Below, one piece after another: positions 27,518 through 36,276 of a stretch of 64,000 bases of DNA; the stretch's first letter is position 1; each line of letters begins with the position of its first letter. A program made the position numbers and the translations under genes. The notes beneath the pieces were generated by a model, which was given only the letters and a program-made list of their open reading frames with translations, did not search any database and was not told the DNA's origin. Origin of the DNA: Mucilaginibacter conchicola (GTDB taxonomy: Bacteria > Bacteroidota > Bacteroidia > Sphingobacteriales > Sphingobacteriaceae); assembly GCF_003432115.1 (NCBI RefSeq), contig NZ_QWDC01000001.1, positions 1,674,001-1,738,000 of the forward strand, written 5' to 3'.

Positions 27518-28333
27518 ATGCTTAACCTGAAGAAACTTATTGAGGATGCCTGGGAAGACCGCAACCTTTTAAACTTTGGTGAATATACTAACGCCATTGA
27601 GTCTGTTATTGACCGTTTAGACAAAGGCGAGATCCGCGTTGCTGAACTGATCGGCTCACGCTGGCATACCAACGACTGGGTAAAGAAAGCCGTTATACTG
27701 TATTTTCCTACCCGTGCAATGGAAGAAATTAAAACCGGCCCGTTTGTTTTTCATGATAAAATGAAACTAAAAACAAACTACAAAGAGCTTGGCGTACGCG
27801 TGGTACCTCATGGTATTGCCCGTTACGGTGCTTATTTGGCCAAAGGTGTTATCATGATGCCATCTTATGTAAACATTGGTGCTTATGTAGATGAAGGTAC
27901 CATGGTTGATACCTGGGCTACTGTAGGTTCATGTGCGCAAATTGGTAAACACGTTCACCTTAGCGGTGGTGTTGGTATTGGCGGTGTGTTAGAGCCGGTA
28001 CAAGCTTCTCCTGTAATTATTGAGGACAACTGTTTCCTTGGTTCACGTGCTATTGTTGTTGAAGGCGTACACGTAGAGTCTGAAGCTGTATTAGGTGCAA
28101 ACGTGGTGTTAACCGCATCAACCAAAATTATTGATGTTACAGGTTCTACTCCTGTTGAGTACAAAGGCCGTGTTCCTGCCCGTTCGGTAGTTATCCCGGG
28201 TTCATACACCAAGAAATTTGCTGCAGGCGAGTACCAGGTACCATGTGCCTTGATCATCGGTAAACGTAAAGAATCAACCGACAAAAAAACATCTCTTAAC
28301 GATGCGTTGAGAGATAATAATGTAGCGGTTTAA
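27518..28333 (+). CDS. dapD: 2,3,4,5-tetrahydropyridine-2,6-dicarboxylate N-succinyltransferase
   Basis: Succinylates tetrahydrodipicolinate in the lysine/meso-diaminopimelate pathway, supplying peptidoglycan cross-links. The 271-aa protein has an N-terminal helical domain and a left-handed beta-helix of hexapeptide repeats (ARYGAYLAKGVIMMPSYVNIGAYVD). It also has DTWATVGSCAQIGKHVHLSGG and GGVLEPVQASPVIIEDNCFLGS, all standard for DapD. I chose MLNLKKLIEDAWEDR at 27518 as the start; an upstream ATG at 27494 lies before the -7 element. A REP-like element follows the stop codon. Confidence 0.95.
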   Translation: MLNLKKLIEDAWEDRNLLNFGEYTNAIESVIDRLDKGEIRVAELIGSRWHTNDWVKKAVILYFPTRAMEEIKTGPFVFHDKMKLKTNYKELGVRVVPHGIARYGAYLAKGVIMMPSYVNIGAYVDEGTMVDTWATVGSCAQIGKHVHLSGGVGIGGVLEPVQASPVIIEDNCFLGSRAIVVEGVHVESEAVLGANVVLTASTKIIDVTGSTPVEYKGRVPARSVVIPGSYTKKFAAGEYQVPCALIIGKRKESTDKKTSLNDALRDNNVAV

Positions 28334-28347
28334 TTAGACATAAGATA

Positions 28348-28427
28348 GAAGCCCCTCCCAAACCCTCCCCGTAAGGGAGGGCTTCTTAAAAAAAGTCTCC
28401 CCTTTCGGGGGAGATTTAGAGGGGGCT
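28348..28427. repeat. CCCCTCC REP-like element, full copy
   Basis: Two hairpins, CCCTCCCC..GGGAGGG (about 28363-28381) and TCTCCCC..GGGGGAGA (28396-28413), are enclosed by outer arms GCCCCTCC (28351-28358) and GAGGGGGC (28419-28426). The element ends 6 bp before the heptosyltransferase ATG. It may also serve as the dapD terminator. A half copy is found at 58530-58565. Confidence 0.85.
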
Positions 28428-28432
28428 CAATT

Positions 28433-29416
28433 ATGAAAATCCTCATTCGGCTTCCCAACTGGCTTGGCGACGTGGTGATGGCCACCGCGTTTGTTAATGC
28501 TGTAAAAGCCGAGTATCCTGCCGCTGCAATTGATGTGATCATCAAAAAAGAACTCAGCGGCATTGCCCAACTTATTCCCGGCATTAATAAAGTCCATCCT
28601 TTTTCAAAACAAGAATATCCCGGTTCGGGAGGAGTTTACCGTTTCGGTAAAACCCTGAAGGCCGAGGGCTATGATCTATTCTTTAATCTTCCTCATTCGC
28701 TCTCCTCATTTGTAATGGCGTGGGCAACCGGCGCTAAGCAGCGTATCGGTTTCCGTAAAGAGGGCGGTTTGTTTTTGCTCACCAAAGCAATTAAGAAACC
28801 TGTAGGCCTGCACAGGGTTGATGAGTACATTTATCTGCTTGAATACGTTACCGGGAAAACCGTTGCACAAAGAACAGTCGCACTAAAAGCTGATCCTGCT
28901 GATATCCCCGAAACGGTTGTCATCAACTTTAATTCAGAAGCATCATCACGCCGTATGCCGGTTGATAAAGGCCGAAGCATCATCAATGCGTTAACTGCAC
29001 ATTTCCCTGACCTGAACTTTGCTTTTGTGGGTTCTCCAAAGGAAGCGCCTTTTATTGATGAGCTATTATCGGGACTGGATAACGCAGACCGTCTGCACAA
29101 CCAGGCAGGTAAAACCAACCTGAAAGGTTTGGCAGAACTAATGGCGGGAGCTAAAGCAGTGCTCACTACAGATTCAGGCCCGGCTCATTTGGCTAATGCC
29201 GTGGGTGTGCCAACTATAGTTTTATTTGGTGCCGGCGATGAAAATAATACAGCCCCATACAATAAAGAAACCTTGCAGGTGATCCGTTACGGAGCTTTAG
29301 AATGCGAGCCTTGTGTGCGTAATACCTGCAAATTATACGGCGTGCCAAAGTGTATGGAAATGCTTGATGAAAAAAGAATTATAAAAGCGTTAAGTTTGTA
29401 CCTCAATTATGCTTAG
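28433..29416 (+). CDS. waaF: Lipopolysaccharide heptosyltransferase II-like, glycosyltransferase family 9
   Basis: A 327-aa GT9 enzyme that adds a heptose (or related sugar) to the LPS inner core. Signatures are the N-terminal RLPNWLGDVVMATAFVNAV, FFNLPHSLSSFVMAW, RIGFRKEGG and the C-terminal TDSGPAHLANAVGVPTIVLFG. It ends with CEPCVRNTC, typical of the family. Whether Bacteroidota enzymes use ADP-heptose is not certain, so the sugar is inferred. Its stop overlaps the start of the Sua5/YrdC gene by 8 bp. The CCCCTCC element forms the whole leader region. Confidence 0.82.
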   Translation: MKILIRLPNWLGDVVMATAFVNAVKAEYPAAAIDVIIKKELSGIAQLIPGINKVHPFSKQEYPGSGGVYRFGKTLKAEGYDLFFNLPHSLSSFVMAWATGAKQRIGFRKEGGLFLLTKAIKKPVGLHRVDEYIYLLEYVTGKTVAQRTVALKADPADIPETVVINFNSEASSRRMPVDKGRSIINALTAHFPDLNFAFVGSPKEAPFIDELLSGLDNADRLHNQAGKTNLKGLAELMAGAKAVLTTDSGPAHLANAVGVPTIVLFGAGDENNTAPYNKETLQVIRYGALECEPCVRNTCKLYGVPKCMEMLDEKRIIKALSLYLNYA

Positions 29417-29975
29417 AGACGAAGTTAACAAGGCACTTAAAGTGGTGCAGGATGGCGGTATCATCCTTTACCCTACTGATACCATCTGGGGCATTGGCTG
29501 CGATGCCACCGATACCGAAGCAGTAAAACGCATTTTTGCCCTTAAACAGCGCGAAGAAAGCAAGAGCATGATCGTTTTGGTTGATGTGGATAACAAACTG
29601 CAAAGCTACATACAGGAAGTGCCTGATATCGCCTACACCTTGATAGAATACGCGGAGAACCCGCTTACGCTGGTAATGCCAGGCGCAAAAAATATATCGC
29701 CGGCCCTAATTGCTGAGGATGGCAGCGTGGGTATGCGTGTAACCTCTCACCCTTTTTGCCAGCAGTTGATACAGCGCCTGCGCAAACCGTTGGTAAGTAC
29801 ATCGGCCAACATCAGCGGAGAGCCATCGCCGGAGTACTTTGGCAAGATTTCGCAGGAGATAATAGACGGGGTTGATTACGTGGTTGATATTGACCAGCAC
29901 AGCATGGAAGTAAAGAAACCATCAACCATTATGCGACTTGCCCCTAACGGCACTTTTGAATTTATTCGCCGTTAA
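29409..29975 (+). CDS. L-threonylcarbamoyladenylate synthase (Sua5/YrdC family)
   Basis: Makes threonylcarbamoyl-AMP from Thr, bicarbonate and ATP for t6A modification at A37 of ANN-decoding tRNAs. The 188-aa single-domain protein has GGIILYPTDTIWGIGCDAT, the basic LKQREESKSMIVLV patch, LTLVMPG, and STSANISGEPSPE, all YrdC-fold signatures. It lacks the extra Sua5 C-terminal domain. It overlaps the upstream heptosyltransferase gene by 8 bp, suggesting coupling, and is followed by cca with its own -7 element. Confidence 0.9.
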   Translation: MLRDEVNKALKVVQDGGIILYPTDTIWGIGCDATDTEAVKRIFALKQREESKSMIVLVDVDNKLQSYIQEVPDIAYTLIEYAENPLTLVMPGAKNISPALIAEDGSVGMRVTSHPFCQQLIQRLRKPLVSTSANISGEPSPEYFGKISQEIIDGVDYVVDIDQHSMEVKKPSTIMRLAPNGTFEFIRR

Positions 29976-29987
29976 AAACTAAAGTCG

Positions 29988-29995
29988 TAAATTTG
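29988..29995 (+). promoter_or_regulatory. Candidate -7 promoter element of cca
   Basis: TAAATTTG matches TAnnTTTG and predicts a start near 30002, giving a leader of about 30 nt. No consensus -33 is present. Confidence 0.45.
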
Positions 29996-30032
29996 CCCCT
30001 GCAAATACAAGCCTGTTCGCAGCTTATCCACT

Positions 30033-31439
30033 ATGAAACAACACCTGCAACATCCGGTATTTTCTGTTATTTCTAAACTTGCTGCCGAAAAAAATGTACA
30101 GGCTTACGCAATAGGCGGCTACGTGCGCGATATTTTCCTTAACCGCCCCTCAAAAGATATTGATGTAGTGATACTGGGCAACGGTATTGATTTTGCCGAG
30201 GCAGTTGCTGCACAACTGAATGTTAAGGTGTCGGTATTTAAAAACTTTGGTACTGCTATGCTGCGCTACCAGGATGTTGAAGTGGAATTTGTTGGCGCCC
30301 GCAAAGAGAGCTACCGCTCAGATTCGCGCAAACCCATAGTAGAGAACGGCACCCTTGACGACGACCAGAAACGCCGCGATTTTACCATCAACACATTAGC
30401 TATTTCTCTACACCCCGATACTTACGGGGAACTGATAGACCCTTTTGACGGCATTATCGACCTGGAAAATAAATTGATCCGCACACCGCTTAATCCGGTA
30501 GAGACTTTCTCTGATGATCCGCTGCGCATGATGCGGGCCATCCGCTTTGCATCGCAGTTGAACTTTGAGATAGATCCTGTCGCAATAGCTGCTATTAAAA
30601 GCAACCTGCAACGCATCAAAATTGTATCGCAGGAGCGCATTACTGATGAACTGAACAAGATCATCCTATCGCCGGTGCCATCTGTTGGTTTCAACTATTT
30701 GTTTGATACCGGCCTGCTGCACATCATCTTCCCGCAAATGACGGCGCTTTACGGCGTAGACATCATTAACGGGAAAGGCCATAAGGATAACTTTTACCAT
30801 ACCCTGCAGGTATTGGATAACATCTGCGAAACTACCGACGACCTTTGGCTACGCTGGGCCGCTATCCTTCATGATATTGCCAAACCAGCCACCAAGCGCT
30901 TTGAGCAAAGCCATGGTTGGACGTTCCACGGTCACGAGGATAAAGGTGCACGCATGGTGCCCAAGATATTTACACAGCTAAAACTTCCGCTTAACGAGAA
31001 GATGAAGTTTGTGCAAAAGCTGGTGCAGTTGCACTTGCGCCCTATCGTTCTGTCGCAGTCAATTGTTACCGACTCGGCAGTGCGCCGCCTGCTTTTTGAT
31101 GCAGGTGAGGATATTGAAGCCCTTATGCTGTTGTGTAAAGCAGACGTAACCACCAAAAATGAGTACAAGGTTAAAAAGTACCGCAACAACTTTGAACTGG
31201 TTCAGCAAAAATTGAAAGATGTTGAGGAACGCGATAACATCCGCAACTGGCAACCACCGGTAACCGGCTTAGATATTATGCAATTATTCGGGATAAGCGA
31301 GGGGCGCGAAGTGGGAATTATAAAGAATAAGATACGCGAAGCTATACTTGAAGGAGAAATTCCGAACGACAGAGAGGCTGCAATTAGCTTTACAATTGAA
31401 AAAGGCAAAGAAATTGGCTTGAAAGTTGTGGCAAGCTGA
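30033..31439 (+). CDS. cca: CCA tRNA nucleotidyltransferase with HD domain
   Basis: Class II tRNA nucleotidyltransferase that adds or repairs the 3' CCA of tRNAs. The 468-aa protein has an N-terminal NTase head, [20 protein letters not shown] (catalytic Asp pair near residues 37-39), [10 protein letters not shown] and [17 protein letters not shown] central HD domain follows ([15 protein letters not shown], near 275). A C-terminal tRNA-binding part resembles PcnB-like proteins. It could in principle be one member of a split A-adding/CC-adding pair, but the window shows no second enzyme. Confidence 0.9.
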   Translation: MKQHLQHPVFSVISKLAAEKNVQAYAIGGYVRDIFLNRPSKDIDVVILGNGIDFAEAVAAQLNVKVSVFKNFGTAMLRYQDVEVEFVGARKESYRSDSRKPIVENGTLDDDQKRRDFTINTLAISLHPDTYGELIDPFDGIIDLENKLIRTPLNPVETFSDDPLRMMRAIRFASQLNFEIDPVAIAAIKSNLQRIKIVSQERITDELNKIILSPVPSVGFNYLFDTGLLHIIFPQMTALYGVDIINGKGHKDNFYHTLQVLDNICETTDDLWLRWAAILHDIAKPATKRFEQSHGWTFHGHEDKGARMVPKIFTQLKLPLNEKMKFVQKLVQLHLRPIVLSQSIVTDSAVRRLLFDAGEDIEALMLLCKADVTTKNEYKVKKYRNNFELVQQKLKDVEERDNIRNWQPPVTGLDIMQLFGISEGREVGIIKNKIREAILEGEIPNDREAAISFTIEKGKEIGLKVVAS

Positions 31440-31456
31440 AATTGAATTTAACTCCA

Positions 31457-31464
31457 TATTTTTG
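31457..31464 (+). promoter_or_regulatory. Candidate -7 promoter element of the pRiA4b ORF-3-like gene
   Basis: TATTTTTG lies 23 bp before the ATG at 31488 in the 48-bp gap after cca. No -33 consensus is visible. Confidence 0.45.
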
Positions 31465-31487
31465 ACAAAAAAACTTACTTAAACGCA

Positions 31488-32168
31488 ATGGCACTATACA
31501 GGTTTAGGATCACCTTTGAAGATTACGACGATGTTTCACGCGATATCGATATTAAATCGAATCAAACTTTTGAAGATCTTCATAACGCAATCCACCAATC
31601 AACAGGATATAAATCAGAGTACCCGTCATCTTTCTACGTTAGTAACGACCAATGGATGAAAGGCGACGAGATCACTTTTATGCCTAACCAAAAAAGGAAA
31701 GACAGGAATATCCCGTTAATGGAAAAAGCAAAACTGAGCAGTTATATTGATGATCCGCATCAAAAATTCTACTATACTTTCAATTTCGACAGGCCTTTTG
31801 ATTTCCATGTGGAACTGATGAAAATCATCCTTGATGAAAACCCTGCCACCACTTACCCTGCCGTTGTACGTACCGTAGGCGAAGCGCCGAAACAGTTTGG
31901 CAATGTATTTAACCCAACGGTTATTTCATCTGCAGATGAGGATTTCGATTTCCTTAACGAGATGCAGTTTAACCCCGAGGATGCTGAAGATTTCTCTGAA
32001 GTAACCGATACAGATAGCGTTAGCGCACCGGCACGCAGCAGCAGCGTTAGTGATGACGACGATCACGACCATGATGATGAAAGCGAAGATGAAGACGAGT
32101 TTGGCTTTGGCGACGACGATAATTATGACGATGATGACCGCCGCGGCAGTCGTAATGACGATTATTAA
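31488..32168 (+). CDS. pRiA4b ORF-3-like protein with acidic C-terminal tail
   Basis: A 226-aa protein. Residues 1-120 look like the plasmid pRiA4b ORF-3/IS1096-passenger fold: YRFRITFEDYDDVSRDIDI, TFEDLHNAIHQSTGY and YYTFNFDRPFDFHVELMKI. A linker follows, then a C-terminal region dominated by Asp and Glu (about residues 180-225). The fold was first named from mobile elements, but chromosomal homologues are common in Bacteroidota, and nothing around it looks mobile. The function is unknown. The acidic tail could mimic nucleic acid or bind basic proteins. Its base use resembles its neighbours. Confidence 0.75.
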   Translation: MALYRFRITFEDYDDVSRDIDIKSNQTFEDLHNAIHQSTGYKSEYPSSFYVSNDQWMKGDEITFMPNQKRKDRNIPLMEKAKLSSYIDDPHQKFYYTFNFDRPFDFHVELMKIILDENPATTYPAVVRTVGEAPKQFGNVFNPTVISSADEDFDFLNEMQFNPEDAEDFSEVTDTDSVSAPARSSSVSDDDDHDHDDESEDEDEFGFGDDDNYDDDDRRGSRNDDY

Positions 32169-32185
32169 TTAGTCGATATTTAGAG

Positions 32186-32234
32186 ATGGTTCATAGTTAA
32201 TGGCACGATGTATGAGCCGTAAACTATGAACCAT
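32186..32234. repeat. Word-repeat palindrome, ATGGTTCATAGTT type
   Basis: ATGGTTCATAGTT (32186-32198) and AACTATGAACCAT (32222-32234) are 13-bp perfect inverse copies around a 23-bp centre. The right arm contains the upstream in-frame ATG of miaA. Similar words recur at 36197-36271 and 59511-59612. Confidence 0.8.
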
Positions 32235-32243
32235 TTTCTGTTT

Positions 32244-33170
32244 ATGAACGCTACTAACCCCACATTAATAGTAATAGCCGGCCCTACTGCATCGGGTAAA
32301 ACCGCTGCAGCCATACAACTTGCCCAGCATTTTAATACCGTTGTGGTATCTGCCGATTCAAGGCAGTTTTTCCGCGAAATGTCTATCGGTACTGCCAAAC
32401 CTACTGATGCCGAACTGGCGGCAGCTCCCCACTATTTTATCAATTCGCACAGTGTTTTAGAACCATTCTCGGTTGGTGATTACGAACGCGAATGCCTGCA
32501 ACTACTTGATGAGCTTTTTAAGGTAAATAAACTGGTGGTATTGGTTGGCGGATCAGGTTTGTACATCAAAGCTATTACCGAGGGGTTTGATGATTTGCCC
32601 ACAGCTGATGCAGATATCCGTGACCGTCTAAATACTGAACTGGCCGCAAGAGGCATCCATGTGCTGCAGGAACGCCTTAAAGAAGTGGATCCGGAATACT
32701 ACCAGCTGGTAGATATTAATAACCCACAACGCATTATACGAGCCCTTGAGGTGTATGAGGCTACAGGCAAACCATTCTCTTCATATTTAACTGCCAAAGG
32801 CAACTCAAGACCATTCAATATCATCAAACTGGCATTGGACATGCCGCGCGAAACGTTGTACGACCGCATAAACCGCCGCGTTGACCTCATGGTGCAGGAT
32901 GGCCTGCTACCCGAAGTAGAATCTTTAGTTACCTACAAGCACTATAACGCGCTAAATACCGTAGGCTACACCGAACTGTTCGATTATCTGGATGGCAGGG
33001 TAAGCCTGGACGATGCTATAGAGCAGATAAAACAAAACACCCGCCGGTTTGCCAAACGCCAGCTTACCTGGTTCCGTAAAGACAAGGACATTATCTGGGT
33101 AGATACCAGCGACGTTAACCTAACGGAAAACATCCTGGCAGCCATTGAGAAGATCTTGCCAAGCGCTTAA
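32244..33170 (+). CDS. miaA: tRNA dimethylallyltransferase
   Basis: Transfers dimethylallyl from DMAPP to N6 of A37 in tRNAs reading UNN codons. The 308-aa protein has the P-loop IAGPTASGKT, DSRQFFREMSIGTAKP, HYFINSHS, the VGGSGLYIKAI motif, and a C-terminal RRFAKRQLTWFRKD tRNA-binding segment. I chose the ATG at 32244 (MNATNPTLIVIAGPT). The ATG at 32226 is in frame but lies within the palindromic repeat and would add six residues unlike the family. miaA is the last plus-strand gene before the convergent rfbA. Confidence 0.94.
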   Translation: MNATNPTLIVIAGPTASGKTAAAIQLAQHFNTVVVSADSRQFFREMSIGTAKPTDAELAAAPHYFINSHSVLEPFSVGDYERECLQLLDELFKVNKLVVLVGGSGLYIKAITEGFDDLPTADADIRDRLNTELAARGIHVLQERLKEVDPEYYQLVDINNPQRIIRALEVYEATGKPFSSYLTAKGNSRPFNIIKLALDMPRETLYDRINRRVDLMVQDGLLPEVESLVTYKHYNALNTVGYTELFDYLDGRVSLDDAIEQIKQNTRRFAKRQLTWFRKDKDIIWVDTSDVNLTENILAAIEKILPSA

Positions 33171-33192
33171 TTGGGGAATATTACTCTCCTCT

Positions 33193-33419
33193 CTGAATAG
33201 GTATGAAATTCAGCTCAAAGACGAGGATGGATCAGATCTTTCACCCTCAAGGGTAACTCCTAACGGAGTAAAAAATCTTGTAACTAAATTTCTACCAAGC
33301 GGTAGCCTCTAACGAGGCATCTAAAATTTAGTGTAAAAAGTATTTAATACAATGGCCATGTCCCGTAGGGACAACCGCTTTGTAGCCAAAGTATATCGTG
33401 TATTTTGCTCCGTAGGAGC
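33193..33419. repeat. Array of mini-hairpins with a cloverleaf-like unit
   Basis: Eight short hairpins lie in 227 bp: CTGAAT/ATTCAG (33193-33213), ACCCT-CA-AGGGT (33243-33254), ACTCC-TAAC-GGAGT (33256-33269), CTACC-AAGC-GGTAG (33292-33305), GCCTC-TAAC-GAGGC (33305-33318), TGTCCC-GTA-GGGACA (33359-33373), CTTTG-TAGC-CAAAG (33378-33391) and GCTCC-GTA-GGAGC (33407-33419). ACTAAATTT (33283-33291) and AAATTTAGT (33324-33332) enclose the fourth and fifth. This fills most of the 287-bp gap between miaA and rfbA. Confidence 0.8.
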
Positions 33420-33457
33420 TACCCATTCAGATAAAAAGGTAATACCCAAAAAATCCC

Positions 33458-34324
33458 TTACCTGTTATCCAAAACCGATTGCAGATAAGCGCCATAGCCG
33501 CTTTTCTTATATTTATCGGCCAATACCTGTAATTGCGTGGCATCTATATATCCCATCAGGAAAGCTACCTCTTCTATACAACCTATCTTTTTTGATTGGC
33601 GTTTTTCAATCACACGCACAAACTCTGTGGCATCGCTTAGGGAATCGAAGGTACCGGTATCCAACCAGGCTGTTCCCCTGTCCATAACGCCAACATGCAG
33701 GTTGCCTTGTTCAAGGTAAGCTTTGTTTACATCGGTTATTTCGTATTCGCCGCGTGGGGATGGGGCGATATTTTTGGCGATCTCTACAACGCTATTATCA
33801 TAGAAATATAGTCCCGGTACCGCAAATTTGGATTTTGGGTGCTGCGGTTTTTCTTCTATTGAGATGGCTTTATTATCCGCATCAAATTCAACCACACCAT
33901 AACGCTCAGGATCGGCAACCGGGTAGGCAAAGATGGCTGCTCCATCCACATCAGCAAAGCTTTGTAGCAGCTTGCTAAAGCCCGATCCGTAAAAGATGTT
34001 ATCGCCCAATACTAAGGCTACTTTATCATCACCCACAAAATCAGCACCTATTACAAAGGCTTGTGCAAGGCCATTTGGCTTCTCCTGCACCGCGTACTCA
34101 AATTTGCAGCCTAACTCCTCTCCGGTGCCTAAAAGGCGCTTAAATCCGGCGTTATCCTCGGGTGTGGTAATGATCAAAACCTCATTGATACCTGCCAGCA
34201 TTAAAACCGATAGCGGGTAGTAGATCATGGGCTTATCATATATCGGCATCAACTGTTTACTGATGGCTTTGGTAATTGGGTAAAGCCTTGTGCCCGATCC
34301 GCCTGCTAATATGATGCCTTTCAT
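33458..34324 (-). CDS. rfbA: Glucose-1-phosphate thymidylyltransferase
   Basis: Makes dTDP-glucose from glucose-1-phosphate and dTTP, the first step to dTDP-L-rhamnose. The 288-aa protein begins [19 protein letters not shown] and continues with [39 protein letters not shown], and [14 protein letters not shown], all RmlA signatures. It is the third gene of a minus-strand fcl-rfbD-rfbA set, 50 bp after rfbD. rfbB and rfbC are not in the window and must be elsewhere if dTDP-rhamnose is made. Confidence 0.95.
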   Translation of the reverse strand: MKGIILAGGSGTRLYPITKAISKQLMPIYDKPMIYYPLSVLMLAGINEVLIITTPEDNAGFKRLLGTGEELGCKFEYAVQEKPNGLAQAFVIGADFVGDDKVALVLGDNIFYGSGFSKLLQSFADVDGAAIFAYPVADPERYGVVEFDADNKAISIEEKPQHPKSKFAVPGLYFYDNSVVEIAKNIAPSPRGEYEITDVNKAYLEQGNLHVGVMDRGTAWLDTGTFDSLSDATEFVRVIEKRQSKKIGCIEEVAFLMGYIDATQLQVLADKYKKSGYGAYLQSVLDNR

Positions 34325-34325
34325 G

Positions 34326-34365
34326 TGTGATTAATGAGTGTGTTATTGAATGAGTGGATAAGTAA
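34326..34365. repeat. Word-repeat single arm, AATGAGTG type
   Basis: The stretch repeats AATGAGTG and ATTGAATGAGTG between rfbD and rfbA, without a reverse-complement partner. GTTATTGAATGAG is shared with the rpoB-rpoC element near 40988. Confidence 0.5.
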
Positions 34366-34374
34366 ATATCTTAT

Positions 34375-35232
34375 TTAGCTTTCCAGTTTGCTGATACAAA
34401 CCTTTAAACTATCCTGCCATTGCGGGATCTCGAAATTAAATGTCTGCTTTATTTTTGATTTATCCATCACCGAATATACCGGGCGTTTGGCCGGGGTTGG
34501 ATATTCAGTTGTAGGGATGGGCAGCACTTTTACACCTGTGCCGGCAATTTCATGTATGGCACTTGCAAAGCCAAACCAGGTAGTATCACCCTCATTAGCA
34601 TAATGGTAAAGCCCGAATTTGGTGATACCTGATGATATGATAACAGTGATAGTTTTAGCCAGATCCATGGCGTAAGTAGGTGTGCCGGTTTGGTCGTTTA
34701 TTACTTTTATTTCGCCACGCTCTTTGCCTATCCGCAGGATGGTTTTTACAAAGTTGTTGCCATACTCAGAGTACAGCCAACCTGTGCGGATGATGAAGTA
34801 TTTATTTAATACCGTTGGGATAACCAGTTCACCGTCCAGTTTGCTTTGCCCGTAAACGCTTACAGGGGCGGTAGTGCTTTCTTCGGTAAGTGGTGTGTTG
34901 CCATCTCCGCTAAAAACAAAATCAGTTGAAATATGGATCAGTACCGCATCGTATGAGTTACAAAGATCGGCCAGGTTCTCTACGCCTGTTTTGTTGACAG
35001 CAAAGGCAGTTTCATAGTCGCTTTCGGCTTTATCTACAGCGGTATAGGCCGCGCAGTTGATAATATGCGTTGGATTATGTTCTACAAAAAGTCTTTCGAG
35101 CGAGGCCGTATCCAATATGTTAGCAGTGCCTTCTTCAGGAAAAATATAGCCTTGCAAAGCGTTCTCGTCTACAACTTTCCTGATGCATTGTCCCAATTGC
35201 CCCGAAGCTCCGAATACTAAAACCTTACTCAT
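34375..35232 (-). CDS. rfbD: dTDP-4-dehydrorhamnose reductase
   Basis: Reduces dTDP-4-keto-L-rhamnose to dTDP-L-rhamnose with NAD(P)H. The 285-aa SDR protein has VFGASGQLGQ at the N terminus, INCAAYTAVDKAESD, STDFVFSGD, the catalytic VYGQSKLDGE (YxxxK), and a C-terminal KRPVYSVMDKSKI substrate segment. It lies 20 bp after the GDP-fucose synthase stop codon on the same strand. Confidence 0.95.
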   Translation of the reverse strand: MSKVLVFGASGQLGQCIRKVVDENALQGYIFPEEGTANILDTASLERLFVEHNPTHIINCAAYTAVDKAESDYETAFAVNKTGVENLADLCNSYDAVLIHISTDFVFSGDGNTPLTEESTTAPVSVYGQSKLDGELVIPTVLNKYFIIRTGWLYSEYGNNFVKTILRIGKERGEIKVINDQTGTPTYAMDLAKTITVIISSGITKFGLYHYANEGDTTWFGFASAIHEIAGTGVKVLPIPTTEYPTPAKRPVYSVMDKSKIKQTFNFEIPQWQDSLKVCISKLES

Positions 35233-35252
35233 ATAAGCTATAACAGCATTAA

Positions 35253-36185
35253 TTAACCTTTGTGTTTATTCAAGAAATCGGCGTATGCTAATTTAATGCC
35301 GTCGGCCAGTTCGGTTTTATAGGTCCAACCTTTTTCTGCCAGTTTTGATACATCCATTAACTTACGGGGCGTACCATCTGGCTTGGTGGTATCAAACTCA
35401 AGGTTCCCCGTGTAGCCAACAATATCTTTGATAAGGATAGCCAGGTCTTTTATAGTGATCTCTTTACCGCTGCCGATATTGATAAAACCTTCTTCATCAT
35501 AATTCTGCATCAGGTAAAAACAGGCCTCGGCCAGATCATCAGCAAACAAAAACTCCCTTAACGGTGAGCCGCTGCCCCAAATGATAACGGTTGCCGCCCC
35601 CTGCTCCTTGGCTTCGTGAAAACGGCGGATAAGCGCCGGCAACACATGTGAGTTTTGCGGATGATAGTTATCATTATAACCGTAAAGGTTGGTAGGCATT
35701 ACTGATATATAGTTACACCCATATTGCGCGCGGTAAGCATCGCACATTTTAATACCGGCTATTTTGGCGATGGCATAAGGCTCATTGGTGGGTTCCAACA
35801 ATCCGGTAAGCAATGCATCTTCATGCAATGGCTGTGGTGCCATTTTAGGATAGATACAGCTCGATCCCAGGAACATCAGTTTCTTTACATCGTTTACATG
35901 TGATGAATTGATGATATTATTCTGGATCTGCAGGTTATCGAACAGGAACTCGGCCCGATAGGTATTATTAGCTACAATACCGCCTACTTTGGCAGCTGCC
36001 AAAAAAACGTATTCAGGTTTTTCTGACGCAAAAAAATCAGCAACGGCCTGCTGGTTACGCAGGTCTAATTCGGCAGAGGTGCGGGTAAGCAGGTTGGTGT
36101 AACCCTCCTGCTGCAGCTTACGCATAATGGCTGAACCCACCATGCCGCGGTGACCCGCTATGTATATTTTTGAATCTTTATTCAT
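35253..36185 (-). CDS. fcl: GDP-L-fucose synthase
   Basis: Bifunctional 3,5-epimerase/4-reductase that makes GDP-L-fucose from GDP-4-keto-6-deoxymannose. The 310-aa SDR protein shows [57 protein letters not shown] (YxxxK), and [16 protein letters not shown], which identify the WcaG branch. The GDP-mannose 4,6-dehydratase (gmd) is not nearby. A word-repeat palindrome at 36197-36271 lies just upstream and contains a TAGTTTTG -7-like element. Confidence 0.94.
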   Translation of the reverse strand: MNKDSKIYIAGHRGMVGSAIMRKLQQEGYTNLLTRTSAELDLRNQQAVADFFASEKPEYVFLAAAKVGGIVANNTYRAEFLFDNLQIQNNIINSSHVNDVKKLMFLGSSCIYPKMAPQPLHEDALLTGLLEPTNEPYAIAKIAGIKMCDAYRAQYGCNYISVMPTNLYGYNDNYHPQNSHVLPALIRRFHEAKEQGAATVIIWGSGSPLREFLFADDLAEACFYLMQNYDEEGFINIGSGKEITIKDLAILIKDIVGYTGNLEFDTTKPDGTPRKLMDVSKLAEKGWTYKTELADGIKLAYADFLNKHKG

Positions 36186-36196
36186 TAATTAGACGA

Positions 36197-36271
36197 TAGT
36201 CAATGGTCCATAGACCATAGTAAAAATCACATTGCCAAAACTATGGACTATTAACCATAGACTATGGACTT
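36197..36271. repeat. Word-repeat palindrome, ACTATGGAC type
   Basis: Words ACTATGG, CCATAGT, GTCCATAG and ACCATAG are repeated on both sides of an AT-rich centre. ATGGTC-CATA-GACCAT forms an internal hairpin in the left arm, and CTATGG..CCATAG in the right arm. The element fills the gap between DUF3467 and fcl. Confidence 0.75.
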
Positions 36272-36276
36272 GAAAC

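Noticed and set aside
31488..32168. Insertion-sequence passenger gene
   Set aside because: The domain name derives from mobile elements, but there is no transposase, terminal repeat or target duplication nearby.
32226..32243. Upstream ATG of miaA
   Set aside because: It lies in the right arm of the word repeat; the family start is MNATNPTLIVIAGPT.
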